Part shown: positions 33,387 to 41,975 of the stretch, piece by piece
How positions within the stretch are numbered: position 1 is the first letter of the stretch
Layout of the letters: every line of letters begins with the position of its first letter
From: Thermoproteus uzoniensis 768-20
GTDB lineage: Archaea > Thermoproteota > Thermoprotei > Thermoproteales > Thermoproteaceae
DNA: 64,000 nt
Assembly (NCBI RefSeq): GCF_000193375.1
Contig: NC_015315.1
Location: forward strand, 124,001-188,000
Direction of reading: 5' to 3'
Made by a program: the position numbers and the translations under genes
The notes under the pieces: generated by a model
The model's input: the letters and a program-made list of their open reading frames with translations, nothing else
Database searches by the model: none
What the model was told of the DNA's origin: nothing

Positions 33387-34081
33387 GGGTCGAGGAGCTG
33401 AGCTCCGGATACGGGAAGGTGCAGGTGCTGTTCGATATATCTCTTGAGGCGAACGACAAGAGCATAACCGCGCTTATAGGGCCTAACGGCGCCGGGAAGA
33501 CGACTACTCTTCTCTCGATAATGGGCGTAGTCAAGCCGTGGAGGGGGCGCATCACGTTCAACGGCAACGATGTGACCTACATGCCGCCCCATAAGAAGGT
33601 CGAGCTCGGGATAGTCCTCGTCCCCGAGGGGAGGAGGCTGTTCCCCAACATGACGGTTGAGGAAAACCTCATCATGGGCGCCTATATTAAGCGAGCTCGA
33701 CAACACCTGCACGATTCGCTGGACTATGTCTACACGCTCTTCCCGAGGCTGAAAGAACGGAGGAAACAAAAGGCGGGAACTCTCAGCGGGGGCGAGCAAC
33801 AGATGCTGGCTATCGCCAGAGCGCTGATGTCCAGGCCCAGCCTGCTCCTCGTTGACGAGCCTTCGGCGGGTCTGGCCCCCAAGGTGGTGTCGGAGCTCTT
33901 GGAAACCTTCAAACAGATAAAGGAGAACATCACGATAGTGTTGGTCGAACAGAACGTATCCGCGGCGCTGGCCGTAGCCGATACGGGATATGTGCTAGAG
34001 AATGGAAAAATAGTCTTGTCAGGCCCAGCCGCCGATCTTCTCGAATCCGATCACGTGAAAAAGGCCTACTTAGGCGTTTAG
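33377..34081 (+). CDS. livF: Branched-chain amino-acid type ABC ATPase LivF
   Basis: A 234-aa ATPase with Walker A GPNGAGKTT, signature TLSGGEQQMLAIARAL, Walker B LLLVDEPSAGLAP and switch VLVEQNVSAAL. It overlaps livG by 10 nt and is the last gene of the operon. A CCGAC...GTCGG inverted repeat at about 34118-34132 lies in the gap before the converging DUF169 gene. Confidence 0.9.
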   Translation: MALRVEELSSGYGKVQVLFDISLEANDKSITALIGPNGAGKTTTLLSIMGVVKPWRGRITFNGNDVTYMPPHKKVELGIVLVPEGRRLFPNMTVEENLIMGAYIKRARQHLHDSLDYVYTLFPRLKERRKQKAGTLSGGEQQMLAIARALMSRPSLLLVDEPSAGLAPKVVSELLETFKQIKENITIVLVEQNVSAALAVADTGYVLENGKIVLSGPAADLLESDHVKKAYLGV

Positions 34082-34135
34082 AAGAGGGAGATACCCAATG
34101 ATACAATCCCAAGGGCCTCCGACTTCTTGTCGGTG

Positions 34136-34933
34136 TCACTGGTCGACGGATTTTCTATAATAGTCGAAGGTCAGCTCCTCGTACCATTTCGGAACCTTGG
34201 GCTCATAAAGCGAGAACTTAGCCAAAGGATACGGGTGTATCCTCTTCACGGCCTCTATGCCGGGAACTATTAGGTGTAGGTATTTGGCCGGGATCACGAT
34301 GCTCACCTCGTGGCTCTCCGTCCTCCCGAGTATCAATTCGCCGGTACCCGGTATGTTTATCTGGACCTTGCCGTACTTGTGCGAATACGGTATCAACGTA
34401 CATGAGGCCATCCCTATATACGTAATCTCGCCCGGCATAACGCCGTTCCATATTAAGGCCTTCGCCACCGTCGCTATCTGCGCAGGTAGGCCGTAGATGA
34501 CCGCGACGTGAGGCTCGAAGTCTATCCTATCCAGCGGCGATATCAACACGAGCTCCGTCGAGCCTGGTTCCAGAAATCTCGCGTGCATCACAGAGACTAT
34601 TCTCTCCATAGCACCCTTGTCGGACGTGTGCCACTTCGGTATATCCCTGTCTATGTAGTCCAGATAGGTCTTGGTCAAGCCTAAAGCCTCGGCGCCTATC
34701 ATGCAATAGGAGTCCTCGAGGCCTATCGCCAGCTTCCAGCCGTACGTCCTCGCGATGTTTATGGCTTGGCAAAACGCAACTCTAATGCCGAGATCTCTAT
34801 ACGGCCTCTTGAAGCCGGTGCCCCCACACTGCTCGCCTCTGCTACAGAATCTGATCCCTATAGGCCACGTAGCCAAGCCCAAGACCTCCCTTAATGTGCT
34901 ACCCTGCTGTCTGATCTCGTCAAGCGACGCCAT
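34136..34933 (-). CDS. DUF169 family protein
   Basis: A 265-aa protein like the DUF169 family, whose function is not established. Several conserved-looking Cys and Gly sites are seen: RFCSRGEQCGG near the N-terminus, FCQAINIARTYGW, LEDSYCMIGAEALGL and GMASCTLIPYSHKYG. Family members are often near anaerobic or metal-linked genes, and cysteines could hold a metal or cluster. ATG 34933 (MASLDEI) is chosen because TATTTAAAATA at about 34953-34964 is 25 nt before it, whereas ATG 34942 is too close. Confidence 0.72.
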   Translation of the reverse strand: MASLDEIRQQGSTLREVLGLATWPIGIRFCSRGEQCGGTGFKRPYRDLGIRVAFCQAINIARTYGWKLAIGLEDSYCMIGAEALGLTKTYLDYIDRDIPKWHTSDKGAMERIVSVMHARFLEPGSTELVLISPLDRIDFEPHVAVIYGLPAQIATVAKALIWNGVMPGEITYIGMASCTLIPYSHKYGKVQINIPGTGELILGRTESHEVSIVIPAKYLHLIVPGIEAVKRIHPYPLAKFSLYEPKVPKWYEELTFDYYRKSVDQ

Positions 34934-34987
34934 AACACGCATTCTAACTTTATTTAAAATAGTATGCCCGTGCTGGTTGCCAAAAGC

Positions 34988-35557
34988 CTAGATCGGCCTC
35001 TTCAGCTCGTAGGGCTTCCACCCGAGCTCCTCCCTGAACTTGTTTATGAGCTCGACGGCCTTCCTCTTCTCCTCCGGAGGCATGTCCTTCTTCTTCAGAA
35101 CGCCCATAAAGAGCGCGTATAGCCTGGCGTTGACGACCTTTGGCGACAGTCCGTACTCCATATCTTCCCTCAGCTCGTCCAGTATCTCCTTGACCTCCTC
35201 GGCGGTTGAGAGCCCCTTGGAGCCCACGTCCTTGACCTTCCGGCCGAGGTAGAGGCGGCCCTTCTCCACCACGACGGCCTTCCCGTCCTCGAAGGTTATC
35301 CTGCCCTTGAACACTCTGTCGTAGAACTGCCAGGCATCGGCGACCTCCGGCTCCAGACGCCTCAGCCTCGTCAACACGAACCTCCTAATCTCGTCGGTCG
35401 AGATCTTGCCCCGCCCGCCGCTCTTCAGCCACTCGTCGAGCTCCTTCACTATCTCGCGGGCGACCTCGTCGCTGGCGCCCGCGTCGAGGAGGGCCTTGTA
35501 GACCTTCTCGTCGAGGTATTCCTCCTCCTTCCCCGACCTCTTGACTACTTTAACCAC
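34988..35557 (-). CDS. ATP-cone domain protein
   Basis: A 189-aa protein whose first 90 residues are an ATP-cone nucleotide-sensing domain (MVKVVKRSGKEEEYLDEKVYKA, with KISTDEIRRFVLTRL). ATP-cones sense ATP/dATP in ribonucleotide reductases, NrdR and related kinases. The remaining half is helical and basic without a known partner domain. No zinc ribbon is present, so it is not a bacterial NrdR. It follows L5 closely and has a TATA-like ATTAATAAGG at about 35574-35583. Confidence 0.75.
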   Translation of the reverse strand: MVKVVKRSGKEEEYLDEKVYKALLDAGASDEVAREIVKELDEWLKSGGRGKISTDEIRRFVLTRLRRLEPEVADAWQFYDRVFKGRITFEDGKAVVVEKGRLYLGRKVKDVGSKGLSTAEEVKEILDELREDMEYGLSPKVVNARLYALFMGVLKKKDMPPEEKRKAVELINKFREELGWKPYELKRPI

Positions 35558-35576
35558 TAGGGAATTGACTACCTTA

Positions 35577-36131
35577 TTAATCTACCTGCACGCCGAGGAC
35601 TTTCTGGAAGAACTCTATCGCCTCCTGCTTCGTCACGATCTGGCCCTTGCCCACCTCGCCCCTCCTCCGCCTCCTCAACTGGACCCTCAGCCCCGGCTTG
35701 GCCAGCCTGACGCAGACGTCCATGCCCCAGACGCCCACCGCCGGGTCGTACTTGACGCCCGGAAGCATTATGTGTTCCTTAATGCCGAAGCACACGTTGC
35801 CCCTATCGTCGAAGCTTGAGGCCTTAACTCTGTTGTTGACGGCCTCCAGAGCCCTGGCGAGGAACTTCACGGCCTTGTCCCTCCTCAACGTGACGGCCAC
35901 CGCGATCGGCTCGCCCCTCCTCACGTTCCACTCCTTTATGCTCTTCTTGGCCTTCCTGACCGACGGCGCCTGGCCCGTCAACTCCTCCAGGAGAGCCCTC
36001 GCCTTCTCGAGCCTCTCGCCCCCCTCGCCGACGCCTATGTTGACCACAACCTTCTCTATGTATATACGCTTCATTGGGTGGTCCTTAACCAAGACCAGCT
36101 CCTTCCAGCTCTTCTGGGCTAAAGCCGACAT
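35577..36131 (-). CDS. rpl5: Large-subunit ribosomal protein L5
   Basis: A 184-aa archaeal L5, which binds 5S rRNA in the central protuberance. Motifs: RIYIEKVVVNIGVGEGGERL, LTGQAPSVRKAKKSIKEWNVR and a basic QLRRRRRG. It stands apart from the usual S10/spc ribosomal gene cluster. A TATA core (CTATTTAAAG on the minus strand, about 36150-36160) precedes it, and a GGCCCC/GGGGCC inverted repeat lies between TATA and ATG. Confidence 0.95.
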   Translation of the reverse strand: MSALAQKSWKELVLVKDHPMKRIYIEKVVVNIGVGEGGERLEKARALLEELTGQAPSVRKAKKSIKEWNVRRGEPIAVAVTLRRDKAVKFLARALEAVNNRVKASSFDDRGNVCFGIKEHIMLPGVKYDPAVGVWGMDVCVRLAKPGLRVQLRRRRRGEVGKGQIVTKQEAIEFFQKVLGVQVD

Positions 36132-36223
36132 GGCCCCTCAATAGGGGCCGCTTTAAATAGTTTCGCCCGGCGCCGGGTTGCGGGATTAACGTCCAATATT
36201 TTAATAGCAGCCCGATACGGCCC

Positions 36224-36826
36224 GTGAAGGCCGCTCTGTTCTCGGGGGGAAAGGACAGCGTCTACGCCGCGTTGCTGGAGTGGCCGGTCGACATATTCAT
36301 TACGTTTATCTACGATTTCCCCAGGCCGTCGCCGCATCTGCTGAACCTCCACAAGGTCGTCGAGCTGGCCGCCGCGATGGGGATCCCTCTGGCGATACTC
36401 AAGGTCGACAAAGGCCGCGAGTTCGAGCAGGAAGTCGCGTTTCTGAGGAAGCTCGGCGTCTCGGAGCTCGTGGCTGGGGACCAGGCCGTCGAGGACCACC
36501 TGCGCTACATGGAGAGGCTGGCCGGCGAGGCCGGGGCTAGGCTGAAGGAGCCTCTCTGGGGCCTCGACCCCGGCGAGCTGTTGTTGAGGGAGGCCGGGGC
36601 ACTGGACTTCCTCGTCATAGGCGCCAACGTCGCCGATCTGGTCTGCGATTTAGTGAGCCGCGACAACGCCGAGGCGTTCCTCGCAAAGACGAGGGCGTTG
36701 GGGGCTGACCCCATAGGGGAGCGCGGCGAGTACCACACCTTAGTCGTCAAGGTGGGGGGCAAGGGCATAACCTACAGATGCCGCGATGTGAGGAAATACG
36801 GCGACTACTATATAGCCCACCTATGA
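36224..36826 (+). CDS. dph6: Diphthine-ammonia ligase-like PP-loop ATPase (Dph6)
   Basis: A 200-aa protein of the DUF71/Dph6 family, which amidates diphthine on elongation factor 2 in the last step of diphthamide synthesis. The PP-loop SGGKDSVYAAL is at residues 7-17, and the C-terminal mark is DPIGERGEYHTLVV. GTG 36224 is supported by ATATTTTAATAG about 22 nt upstream. Its stop overlaps the ATG of the next PP-loop enzyme (ATGA). Confidence 0.85.
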   Translation: MKAALFSGGKDSVYAALLEWPVDIFITFIYDFPRPSPHLLNLHKVVELAAAMGIPLAILKVDKGREFEQEVAFLRKLGVSELVAGDQAVEDHLRYMERLAGEAGARLKEPLWGLDPGELLLREAGALDFLVIGANVADLVCDLVSRDNAEAFLAKTRALGADPIGERGEYHTLVVKVGGKGITYRCRDVRKYGDYYIAHL

Positions 36827-37710
36827 GCCTCCCCGAGCTTCTGGCCGCTGCCGCTTCGCGGGCGCGTTGCGACGGCGTCTTGCTGTCCGGCGGCCTCGAC
36901 TCCGCCACGGTGGCCTGGGCCTTGACCAAAGCCGGCCTCAAGCCGGTAGGGTTCAACACACAGTACGCCCCGGCGCCGGGTTCCGACGTGCCGCACCTCA
37001 TGGAGGTGGCGAGAGCTCTGCGGCTGAGGGTAGTCGTCAGCTGGGTGGGCGAGGAGGAGGCCGTGAAGGCGGCCGAGGAGGTGGTGGGCATCCTCAAGGT
37101 CTTCAACCCCATGGAGGTCGTCAACTGCGCCGCCGCGTACGTCAGCATGAGGGCCGCCGCCGAGATGGGCGTGAGAAGGATATGCACCGGCGACGGGGGC
37201 GACGAGCTCTTTGCGGGGTACGAATACATGCAGAGGATGGAGCCGAGGGAGCTCGACGAGTATATCCGCAGGCTGGCCGAGGGCAGGTGGTACTTCTGCG
37301 CCTTCGACGTGGGGAAGGCGCTCGGCGTCGAGGTCGCCGCCCCCTATCTGGACCCCGAGGTGGTTCGGTACGCCCTGTCCGTACCCGCCGAGGAGAAGGT
37401 GAGGGGCGGCGTGGGGAAATACGTCGTGAGGAGGCAGTTCCAAGGCCTTCTGCCCGACTCGGTGGTGTGGAGGCGGAAGGACCCCATAGAGGTCGGCAGC
37501 GGCTTCTCGGCCCTATACGACGTCCTGGCGCGTAGGGCCGAGGGCTACTCCGCCGATATACCCGTCCAGGGCGCGGCGAAGTACCTCTACAAGGCGTTTA
37601 GGGAGAGGGGCTTGACCTACGAGAGGGATAAGGAGTCGCCGTGTCCCGTGTGCGGGTACAAGCTGAGGGACGGCTACTGCCCCATGTGCGGGTACTACGC
37701 TAGGGCTTGA
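36823..37710 (+). CDS. Asparagine synthetase-domain PP-loop enzyme with C-terminal zinc ribbon
   Basis: A 295-aa protein with the ATP-pyrophosphatase domain of class B asparagine synthetases: LLSGGLDSATVAWAL (residues about 20-34), TGDGGDELFAGYEYM and a late RRKDPIEVGSG. There is no N-terminal glutamine amidotransferase domain, so it must use ammonia or another donor, or another substrate. The last 30 residues carry CPVCGYKLRDGYCPMCGYY, a zinc ribbon like those of tRNA-thiolating PP-loop enzymes. It is coupled by ATGA to a Dph6-like gene. Asparagine synthesis and tRNA or protein modification are both possible. Confidence 0.75.
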   Translation: MSLPELLAAAASRARCDGVLLSGGLDSATVAWALTKAGLKPVGFNTQYAPAPGSDVPHLMEVARALRLRVVVSWVGEEEAVKAAEEVVGILKVFNPMEVVNCAAAYVSMRAAAEMGVRRICTGDGGDELFAGYEYMQRMEPRELDEYIRRLAEGRWYFCAFDVGKALGVEVAAPYLDPEVVRYALSVPAEEKVRGGVGKYVVRRQFQGLLPDSVVWRRKDPIEVGSGFSALYDVLARRAEGYSADIPVQGAAKYLYKAFRERGLTYERDKESPCPVCGYKLRDGYCPMCGYYARA

Positions 37711-38593
37711 CCGAGTAGACCCTCAAGCCGCCTACTATCTTCGCCTCGACCAGGCCGGCCTTCCTCAACGCGTTTAGGGCGTATTCGACGGTCCTTAAGG
37801 GCAGTCCGGTGAACTCGGCTATCGATCTAGACGTGAGGGGGCCCCTCTCCTCGAGGGTCTTGAGGACGTACCTCATGGAGGGCGAGAGCCTCCCGGCCGG
37901 CTCGGCCTCCTTCCTGGCCACTACGGGCCTCAACAGCCTAGCCGTGGAGCCCGCCCACACGACTGCCCTCCCGTCGGCGAGCGGGATCCTCACGCGGCCG
38001 TCGGCGATCAGCTCGGGCAGGAATCTGGACCTCACGTCGGATATCTCTATTCTCTTGCCTAGGGGGACTATATAGGGCGGCCTCCTGGCGGTCGAGTTCA
38101 CCGGCACTATTTCCAGAACCTCCGCCTCCAGATCTATCACGGAGCCCCCAGCTGATCTGGCGTAGGCGGAGGAGCCGAGCGGCGTCGACACCAGCACCCC
38201 GTCGGCGACGTCGCTGAAGAGGATCCGGCCGTCCACGCTTACCCTGTAGGAGGTCAAGGCGGCCGACCTCCTGGGGAATATGGCCACCTCGTTGACTGCC
38301 CTCACCAAGGACCCGCCGGACTCGGCGTGTAGTCTGGGGATCTTGACCACGGTGCATTCGGCGCGGGAGGCCACAAGGGGGTAGAGATCCTCCGAGGCGA
38401 AGGCTAGCTCGGCGTCTACGCCCCTAGGCGAGATGCCCACCACCACCTCGTCCCTGCCCCTCAACGCCTCCAATATCTCGCGGTCGGCGCCGTAGACCAA
38501 GACGAAGTCCGCGTCGTCGCTGAGCCTTATCCCCAGCCTCTTGGCGGCCTTCTCAGACTCGGGCGAATAGGCCCTCACCGCATCAATACACAC
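37700..38593 (-). CDS. NAD kinase-like domain fused to winged-helix domain
   Basis: A 297-aa two-domain protein. Residues about 1-225 follow the NAD kinase fold: VNEVAIF (NE motif, residues 101-102) and DGVLVSTPLGSSAYARSAG (residues 131-149). The usual GGDG loop is altered to YGADREI (residues 34-40), keeping the Asp but losing two glycines. Residues about 235-297 are a winged helix, LTSRSIAEFTGLPLRTVEYA being the recognition part. It may be an active kinase with a DNA-binding tail or a regulator that senses NAD(P). Start GTG 38593 has CTAAAA about 25 nt before it. Confidence 0.72.
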   Translation of the reverse strand: MCIDAVRAYSPESEKAAKRLGIRLSDDADFVLVYGADREILEALRGRDEVVVGISPRGVDAELAFASEDLYPLVASRAECTVVKIPRLHAESGGSLVRAVNEVAIFPRRSAALTSYRVSVDGRILFSDVADGVLVSTPLGSSAYARSAGGSVIDLEAEVLEIVPVNSTARRPPYIVPLGKRIEISDVRSRFLPELIADGRVRIPLADGRAVVWAGSTARLLRPVVARKEAEPAGRLSPSMRYVLKTLEERGPLTSRSIAEFTGLPLRTVEYALNALRKAGLVEAKIVGGLRVYSVKP

Positions 38594-38696
38594 GGGAGCT
38601 TAATCCCGGAGGGTTTTAGGTATTACTTGCCGTAGAGCCGCGTTGTGTCAGAGCCGGCCGACGGATCCCCAAATATTTTTAGGGAGGCTGTACCGT

Positions 38697-39920
38697 ATGG
38701 AGCCCATATCTCCTTTCGATTGGCGGTACGGCTCGGAGGAGCTCCGCAGGCTGTTCTCTAGGCAGTCGATCGTCGATGCGTACCTCGAGGTCGAGAGGGC
38801 CCTGGTCTGCGCCTTGGAGGAGCTGGGCGTGGCCGAGAGGGGGTGTTGCGAGGCGGCGTCGCGCGCGTCCATCTCAGCCGAGGAGGTCTACAGGCTGGAG
38901 AGGGAGCTGAGGCACGACGTGCTCGCGTTGGTCCAGCTCCTCGAGGAGAGGAGCGGTTGCCGCTTCGTCCACTACGGCGCTACGTCAAACGACGTGATAG
39001 ACACTGCCTGGGCTCTCTTGATAAGGAGAGCGCTCGGGGCAATTAAGGAGAGGGGCCGCGCCGTCGCCGAGGAGTTGAGGAGGCTGGCGCTGAAATACGC
39101 GGACCTCCCGGCGGTGGGGAGGACCCACGGCCAGTGGGCCGAGCCGATCACCTTGGGCTTCAAATTCGCCAACTACTACTACGAACTCTACATAGCCTGC
39201 AGGGCGCTTTACGCCGCCGAGGAGCACGTGAGAGGGAAGCTGGGCGGAGCCGTGGGCACCATGGCGTCTTGGGGACCGCTAGGCCTCAAGCTGAGGGAGG
39301 CCGTGTCGAGGAGGCTCGGCGTGCCTTTCCACCCCATCTCCACGCAAGTCGCCCCCAGGGAGTCGTTCGCCTTCCTCGCCTCGGCGTTGGCTCTCTTGGC
39401 GGGCTTCGCCGAGAGGTTGGCGACTGAGGTGAGGGAGCTCTCGCGGCCCGAGATAGGCGAGGTGTTCGAGACGGTGGGCGGGGGATCGTCGGCGATGCCC
39501 CACAAGGCCAACCCCACCAACAGCGAGAGGGTAGTGAGCCTTGCGCGGTACGTCAGATCCCTCCTGGTGGTCGCCCACGAGAACATCGCCCTCTGGCACG
39601 AGCGCGACTTGACCAACTCGGCCAACGAGAGGGTCTGGATACCCGAGGCCCTGCTGGCCGTGGACGAGATACTGGCGACGACGGCCCGCGTTCTGAGGAC
39701 CCTCCACGTCGACGAGGAGAGGGTCAGGCGCAACCTGGAGGCCGCTCTGCCCCAAATAACCAGCGAGTTCCGCATGTTGGAGCTGGTCAGGAAGGGCATG
39801 CGGAGGGCCGAGGCGTATAGGGCCGCCAGAGCCGAGGGAGGAAGCGGCGAGCTACCGCGCGGCTGGCCGGTAAGGGAGTTGATAGATTCGGCGCTTGCGC
39901 TGGAGGCTTGTCCGCAGTAG
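38697..39920 (+). CDS. purB: Adenylosuccinate lyase
   Basis: A 407-aa enzyme of the fumarase/aspartase superfamily that releases fumarate from SAICAR and from adenylosuccinate in purine synthesis. Signature GGGSSAMPHKANPTNSE contains the catalytic flexible-loop Ser; the base His is in GRTHGQWAEP. ATG 38697 (MEPISPFDWRYGS) is preferred; AATATTTTTA at about 38669-38680 is about 22-25 nt before it. purA lies 800 bp downstream and two purP genes 8 kb further, so the window carries several AMP/IMP steps. Confidence 0.94.
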   Translation: MEPISPFDWRYGSEELRRLFSRQSIVDAYLEVERALVCALEELGVAERGCCEAASRASISAEEVYRLERELRHDVLALVQLLEERSGCRFVHYGATSNDVIDTAWALLIRRALGAIKERGRAVAEELRRLALKYADLPAVGRTHGQWAEPITLGFKFANYYYELYIACRALYAAEEHVRGKLGGAVGTMASWGPLGLKLREAVSRRLGVPFHPISTQVAPRESFAFLASALALLAGFAERLATEVRELSRPEIGEVFETVGGGSSAMPHKANPTNSERVVSLARYVRSLLVVAHENIALWHERDLTNSANERVWIPEALLAVDEILATTARVLRTLHVDEERVRRNLEAALPQITSEFRMLELVRKGMRRAEAYRAARAEGGSGELPRGWPVRELIDSALALEACPQ

Positions 39921-39936
39921 ACCTGCACCGCCGCTA

Positions 39937-39970
39937 TGGGTAGACCAATAAGTTTATATTTGGGTAGACC
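39937..39970 (+). promoter_or_regulatory. vapBC promoter with direct-repeat operator
   Basis: TGGGTAGACC occurs at 39937-39946 and again at 39961-39970, 24 bp apart, on either side of the TATA-like TTTATATT (about 39953-39960). The second copy covers the start region just before GTG 39980. This is where a VapB dimer could sit to repress its own operon. Confidence 0.5.
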
Positions 39971-39979
39971 TAGACGGCC

Positions 39980-40210
39980 GTGGCTGTCGTGAGCTTCAAA
40001 GTGCGGCGCGAGGTTAAGGAGAAGATGGCCAAGTATAGGGACAGAGTAAACTGGGCCGAGGAGTTGAGGAGATTCGTCGAGGAGCGGATCAGGCAGTTGG
40101 AGGCGGAGGAGAACATGGAGCGGGTGCTGAAGGAGCTCGAGGCGGTTCCGGTCGAGGCGCCTCGGGGCTTCTCCGCCGGCTCCGTAAGAGAGGATCGTGA
40201 TAGTCGTTGA
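39980..40210 (+). CDS. vapB: VapB-like antitoxin
   Basis: A 76-aa protein with a short N-terminal strand-helix-helix typical of ribbon-helix-helix DNA-binding antitoxins (MAVVSFKVRREVKEKMAKYR) and a long charged helix that would wrap around the toxin. It starts with GTG and overlaps the vapC gene by 14 nt. Expected to neutralise VapC and to repress the operon through the flanking repeats. Confidence 0.75.
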   Translation: MAVVSFKVRREVKEKMAKYRDRVNWAEELRRFVEERIRQLEAEENMERVLKELEAVPVEAPRGFSAGSVREDRDSR

Positions 40211-40607
40211 CGCGTCGGCCCTATCCGCCTTCCTCTTGAAGGAGCCGGGTTGGAGAACGATTTCGAGGTATATAGCCAGGTCGACTTCGGTGGATCTAGT
40301 AGTGAAGGAGGCCGCAAACGCTATCTGGAAAGCCCATATGAGGGGCCTCGTGGATAGGAGCGCGGCCTTGAGGCTCTTGGAGATCCTCCTGTCGTTGGTC
40401 GAGAAGAATATAGAGCTGGAGCCCGAGGCGGCTTACCTTCCCGACGCGTTTAGGCTGGCGCTCGACCTCCGCATCACCGTGTACGACGCGTTGTACATAG
40501 CCCAGGCGCTGAGGCGAGAGGCCCCGTTGCTGACGCTGGACGAGAAACAAGCCGAGGCGGCCGCCAAGTCGGGCGTCGACGTGATAAGCCGCGACGCGCC
40601 GCCGTAG
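40197..40607 (+). CDS. vapC: VapC toxin, PIN-domain ribonuclease
   Basis: A 136-aa PIN domain. The acidic metal-binding residues are visible: Asp in IVVDASALSAF (about residue 5), Glu in KEAANAIW, and Asp in RITVYDALYIAQAL, then TLDEKQAEAA. Such toxins cut tRNA or rRNA. Start GTG lies within vapB, so the pair is translated together. Confidence 0.82.
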   Translation: MIVVDASALSAFLLKEPGWRTISRYIARSTSVDLVVKEAANAIWKAHMRGLVDRSAALRLLEILLSLVEKNIELEPEAAYLPDAFRLALDLRITVYDALYIAQALRREAPLLTLDEKQAEAAAKSGVDVISRDAPP

Positions 40608-40718
40608 GCCTGCCGAGATCCGCCCCCAGACGGCGCCTAATCAAGTGGGATCTTCGCCTGCGGCCGCGAGGAGGCGTCTGGAACGGCTGTGTTTAAAAGT
40701 GGGGCTGATGTCTGACAT

Positions 40719-41723
40719 ATGCTGTATATAGTGGTCGACGGGTTTTTCGGCGATACGGGCAAGGGAAAGGTCGTCGCGTACCTCGCCGCGGCCGACAAGC
40801 CGTCGCTCTGCGTGAGGACCGGCGCCCCGAACGCCGGGCATACCGTCGTCTGGAGGGGGGAGGCCGCCGTGTTGCGGAGCCTGCCCGCCTGTTTCGTCAA
40901 CCAAGAGTCCAAGCTGGCGGTGGCGCCCGGGGCCTTGATCAAGGTCGACGTCTTCCTCTCGGAAGCGGGCAGATTCGGCCGGGGGAGGAGCTTCGTCGAC
41001 TTCAACACGGGCGTGATCGAGGAGGCCCACGTGGAGCGGGAGAGGAGCGACGAGTTCCTCATGAAGACTGTGGGCTCTACGGGGCAGGGCGTCGGGGCCG
41101 CCATGGTGGACAGAGTCCTGCGCAGGCTTAAGCTGGCGAGGGAGTTCGACGCGCTCAAGCCCTATCTGGCCGACGTCCCCGCGATGGTGCGGGAGCACAA
41201 AAACCGCGGCGTTATCGTCGAGGGGACCCAAGGCACCTTCCTCTCGCTCTACCACGGCACCTACCCCTACGTCACCAGCAGAGACACGACGGCATCCGGC
41301 ATAGCCAGCGAGGCAGGAGTGGGGCCCAAGGACGTCGACGAGGTGGTGTTGGTCTTCAAGTCCTTCGTGACGAGGGTGGGCAACGGTCCTCTCCCCGGGG
41401 AGCTCCCGCCCGAGGAGGCGGAGAGGAGGGGATGGGTCGAGAGAGGCGCGGTGACCGGCAGGCCCAGGAGGGCGGCCCCCTTCAACTTAGACCTCGCGAG
41501 GAGGGCCGTCTTGCTCAACTCGCCCACGCAGATAGCCATAACCAAGCTCGACGCCCTCTTCAAGGACGCCGCAGGTAAGACGAGGTGGGAGGACCTCCCG
41601 GCGGAGGCCAGGAAGTGGGTCGACCAAGTGGAGGCGGAGCTCGGGAAGCCAGTCACTCTGCTGGGCACGGGGCCGGAGGCAGAACACATGGTGGATCTAC
41701 GCAGGGCGAAGGGGCTTCTATAG
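40719..41723 (+). CDS. purA: Adenylosuccinate synthetase (short archaeal form)
   Basis: A 334-aa enzyme joining IMP and aspartate with GTP. The N-terminal GFFGDTGKGKVVAYLA replaces the usual GDEGKGK loop with GDTGKGK; the catalytic His region is NAGHTVVW. It is about 100 residues shorter than bacterial PurA, as in other hyperthermophilic archaea. Further marks: VGSTGQGVGAAM, EGTQGTFLSLYHGTYP and TGRPRRAAPFNLD. ATG 40719 has GTTTAAAAGTG about 25 nt upstream. Confidence 0.92.
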   Translation: MLYIVVDGFFGDTGKGKVVAYLAAADKPSLCVRTGAPNAGHTVVWRGEAAVLRSLPACFVNQESKLAVAPGALIKVDVFLSEAGRFGRGRSFVDFNTGVIEEAHVERERSDEFLMKTVGSTGQGVGAAMVDRVLRRLKLAREFDALKPYLADVPAMVREHKNRGVIVEGTQGTFLSLYHGTYPYVTSRDTTASGIASEAGVGPKDVDEVVLVFKSFVTRVGNGPLPGELPPEEAERRGWVERGAVTGRPRRAAPFNLDLARRAVLLNSPTQIAITKLDALFKDAAGKTRWEDLPAEARKWVDQVEAELGKPVTLLGTGPEAEHMVDLRRAKGLL

Positions 41724-41975
41724 GCCGAGCGGGCCGGAAGGCTTGTATCGACACGCCGCGTTGCTGAGGCCGGTACGTAGATGGCCAAAGCCGGCCTATA
41801 TACACTATGTACTTAAACAATTCGCCGGATTAATAATTCAGATACGGCATGTTTTTAATCATATGTTTAAATTAAGGCCGGAGCGCCGGAGGGTCTGTCT
41901 CTGGTGTTGTCGGCCCGCCACCTCCCCTGTACCGTTTCCGGCGGCATGTTTTTAAGCACCATCATGGTGGGTGCG

